A stretch of 6,222 nt of DNA. Origin: Thermoplasmatales archaeon. GTDB lineage: Archaea > Thermoplasmatota > E2 > DHVEG-1. Both the position numbers and the translations under genes were made by a program. The notes under the pieces were generated by a model. That model did not search any database and had not been told where the DNA came from. It saw only the letters and a program-made list of their open reading frames with translations. Location of the stretch: the NCBI GenBank assembly GCA_023140035.1, contig JAGLML010000068.1, positions 1-6,222 on the forward strand. Direction: 5' to 3'. Each line of letters starts with the position of its first letter. The stretch's first letter is position 1. This document shows positions 5,884-6,222 of the stretch, in pieces.

Positions 5884-6222
5884 CTATATCAACTTTTTTG
5901 TATCTAACAACCTCATATTTACTTTTATCAACATGAGGTGGAATCGTTGCATCAACGCCTATCTTTGTCGTGAGAGTTTTCTTCCCCGCTTCATGTTTAC
6001 CTGAGGGATCAAGAGAGCTACCCGGTTGATCGAGTTTTATAATCAAGTCCTTATCACCCTGAAATCTTGTTGCGATAGCCCATTCAATGGCATTTGGATT
6101 GTAAATGTCAACATTCTCATCAACGATGACCACATGTTTCATACTTTTATGACCATTAAATGCAGCTTCAATAGCTTTTTTCCCATCATCAGGATGCTTC
6201 TTCTCTATCTGAACAACACCAT
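5867..6222 (-). CDS. UbiD-family decarboxylase, likely anhydromevalonate phosphate decarboxylase, C-terminal part
   Basis: Only the last 117 complete codons are present; the 5' end lies beyond the right edge. Because the frame is open to 6222, the ATG at 6142 is internal. 'KHVVIVDENVDIYNPNAIEWAIATRFQGDKDLII' (visible residues ~28-61) followed by 'GSSLDPSG' and 'TTKIGVDATIP' is the typical end of UbiD proteins. UbiD enzymes use prenylated FMN and a divalent metal; their metal and catalytic residues lie in the missing part. The directly following AcnX genes point to the archaeal enzyme that converts trans-anhydromevalonate 5-phosphate to isopentenyl phosphate, rather than an aromatic-acid decarboxylase. 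UbiX, which makes the cofactor, is not in the window. The TGA overlaps the next start by 17 bases, and the operon promoter lies outside. Confidence 0.88.
   Translation of the reverse strand, partial: GVVQIEKKHPDDGKKAIEAAFNGHKSMKHVVIVDENVDIYNPNAIEWAIATRFQGDKDLIIKLDQPGSSLDPSGKHEAGKKTLTTKIGVDATIPPHVDKSKYEVVRYKKVDIDDYLR

Noticed and set aside
5867..6142. A separate 91-aa protein starting at the ATG at 6142
   Set aside because: The frame stays open to the window edge with UbiD-like sequence upstream of this Met, so it is an internal methionine of a longer gene.

Overview
The window looks archaeal. It is AT-rich, carries TATA-box promoters of archaeal type and Shine-Dalgarno sites (GGTG, GGAGG), encodes secreted beta-helix proteins of a kind common in euryarchaeal genomes, and holds a gene cluster for the archaeal form of the mevalonate pathway. 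An uncultured euryarchaeon, possibly Thermoplasmatota-like, is my best guess. That assignment rests on protein style alone.

Layout. Bases 1-786 (minus strand) hold an HD-domain hydrolase. It is followed 4 bases downstream by the N-terminal part of a citrate lyase alpha subunit (CitF type), which runs off the left edge. A roughly 145-base AT-rich divergent promoter region separates these from a plus-strand gene (932-2218) for a membrane-anchored AttH/CrtC-like lipocalin-fold protein. On the minus strand, 2255-3769 holds a secreted NosD-type right-handed beta-helix protein with a calcium-loop-like segment and a C-terminal beta domain. Behind it lies a small secreted-looking ORF that may be decaying. 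Bases 3770-4004 are intergenic and contain a clear TATA box, a 12-bp palindrome and perhaps a tiny ORF.

The right third (4005-6222, minus strand) is a tightly packed operon. In transcription order it encodes a UbiD-family decarboxylase (5' end off the window), a small LpdD-like protein, the aconitase X large subunit and the aconitase X swivel subunit. All three junctions overlap, by 17, 10 and 4 bases.

Together the operon matches the modified archaeal mevalonate route. The AcnX pair acts as phosphomevalonate dehydratase, giving trans-anhydromevalonate 5-phosphate. The UbiD enzyme, which needs prenylated FMN, decarboxylates that product to isopentenyl phosphate. The LpdD-like protein between them is the least described part. 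Family knowledge suggests it helps load or protect the prenylated flavin of UbiD, which would make it a candidate accessory factor of archaeal isoprenoid synthesis.
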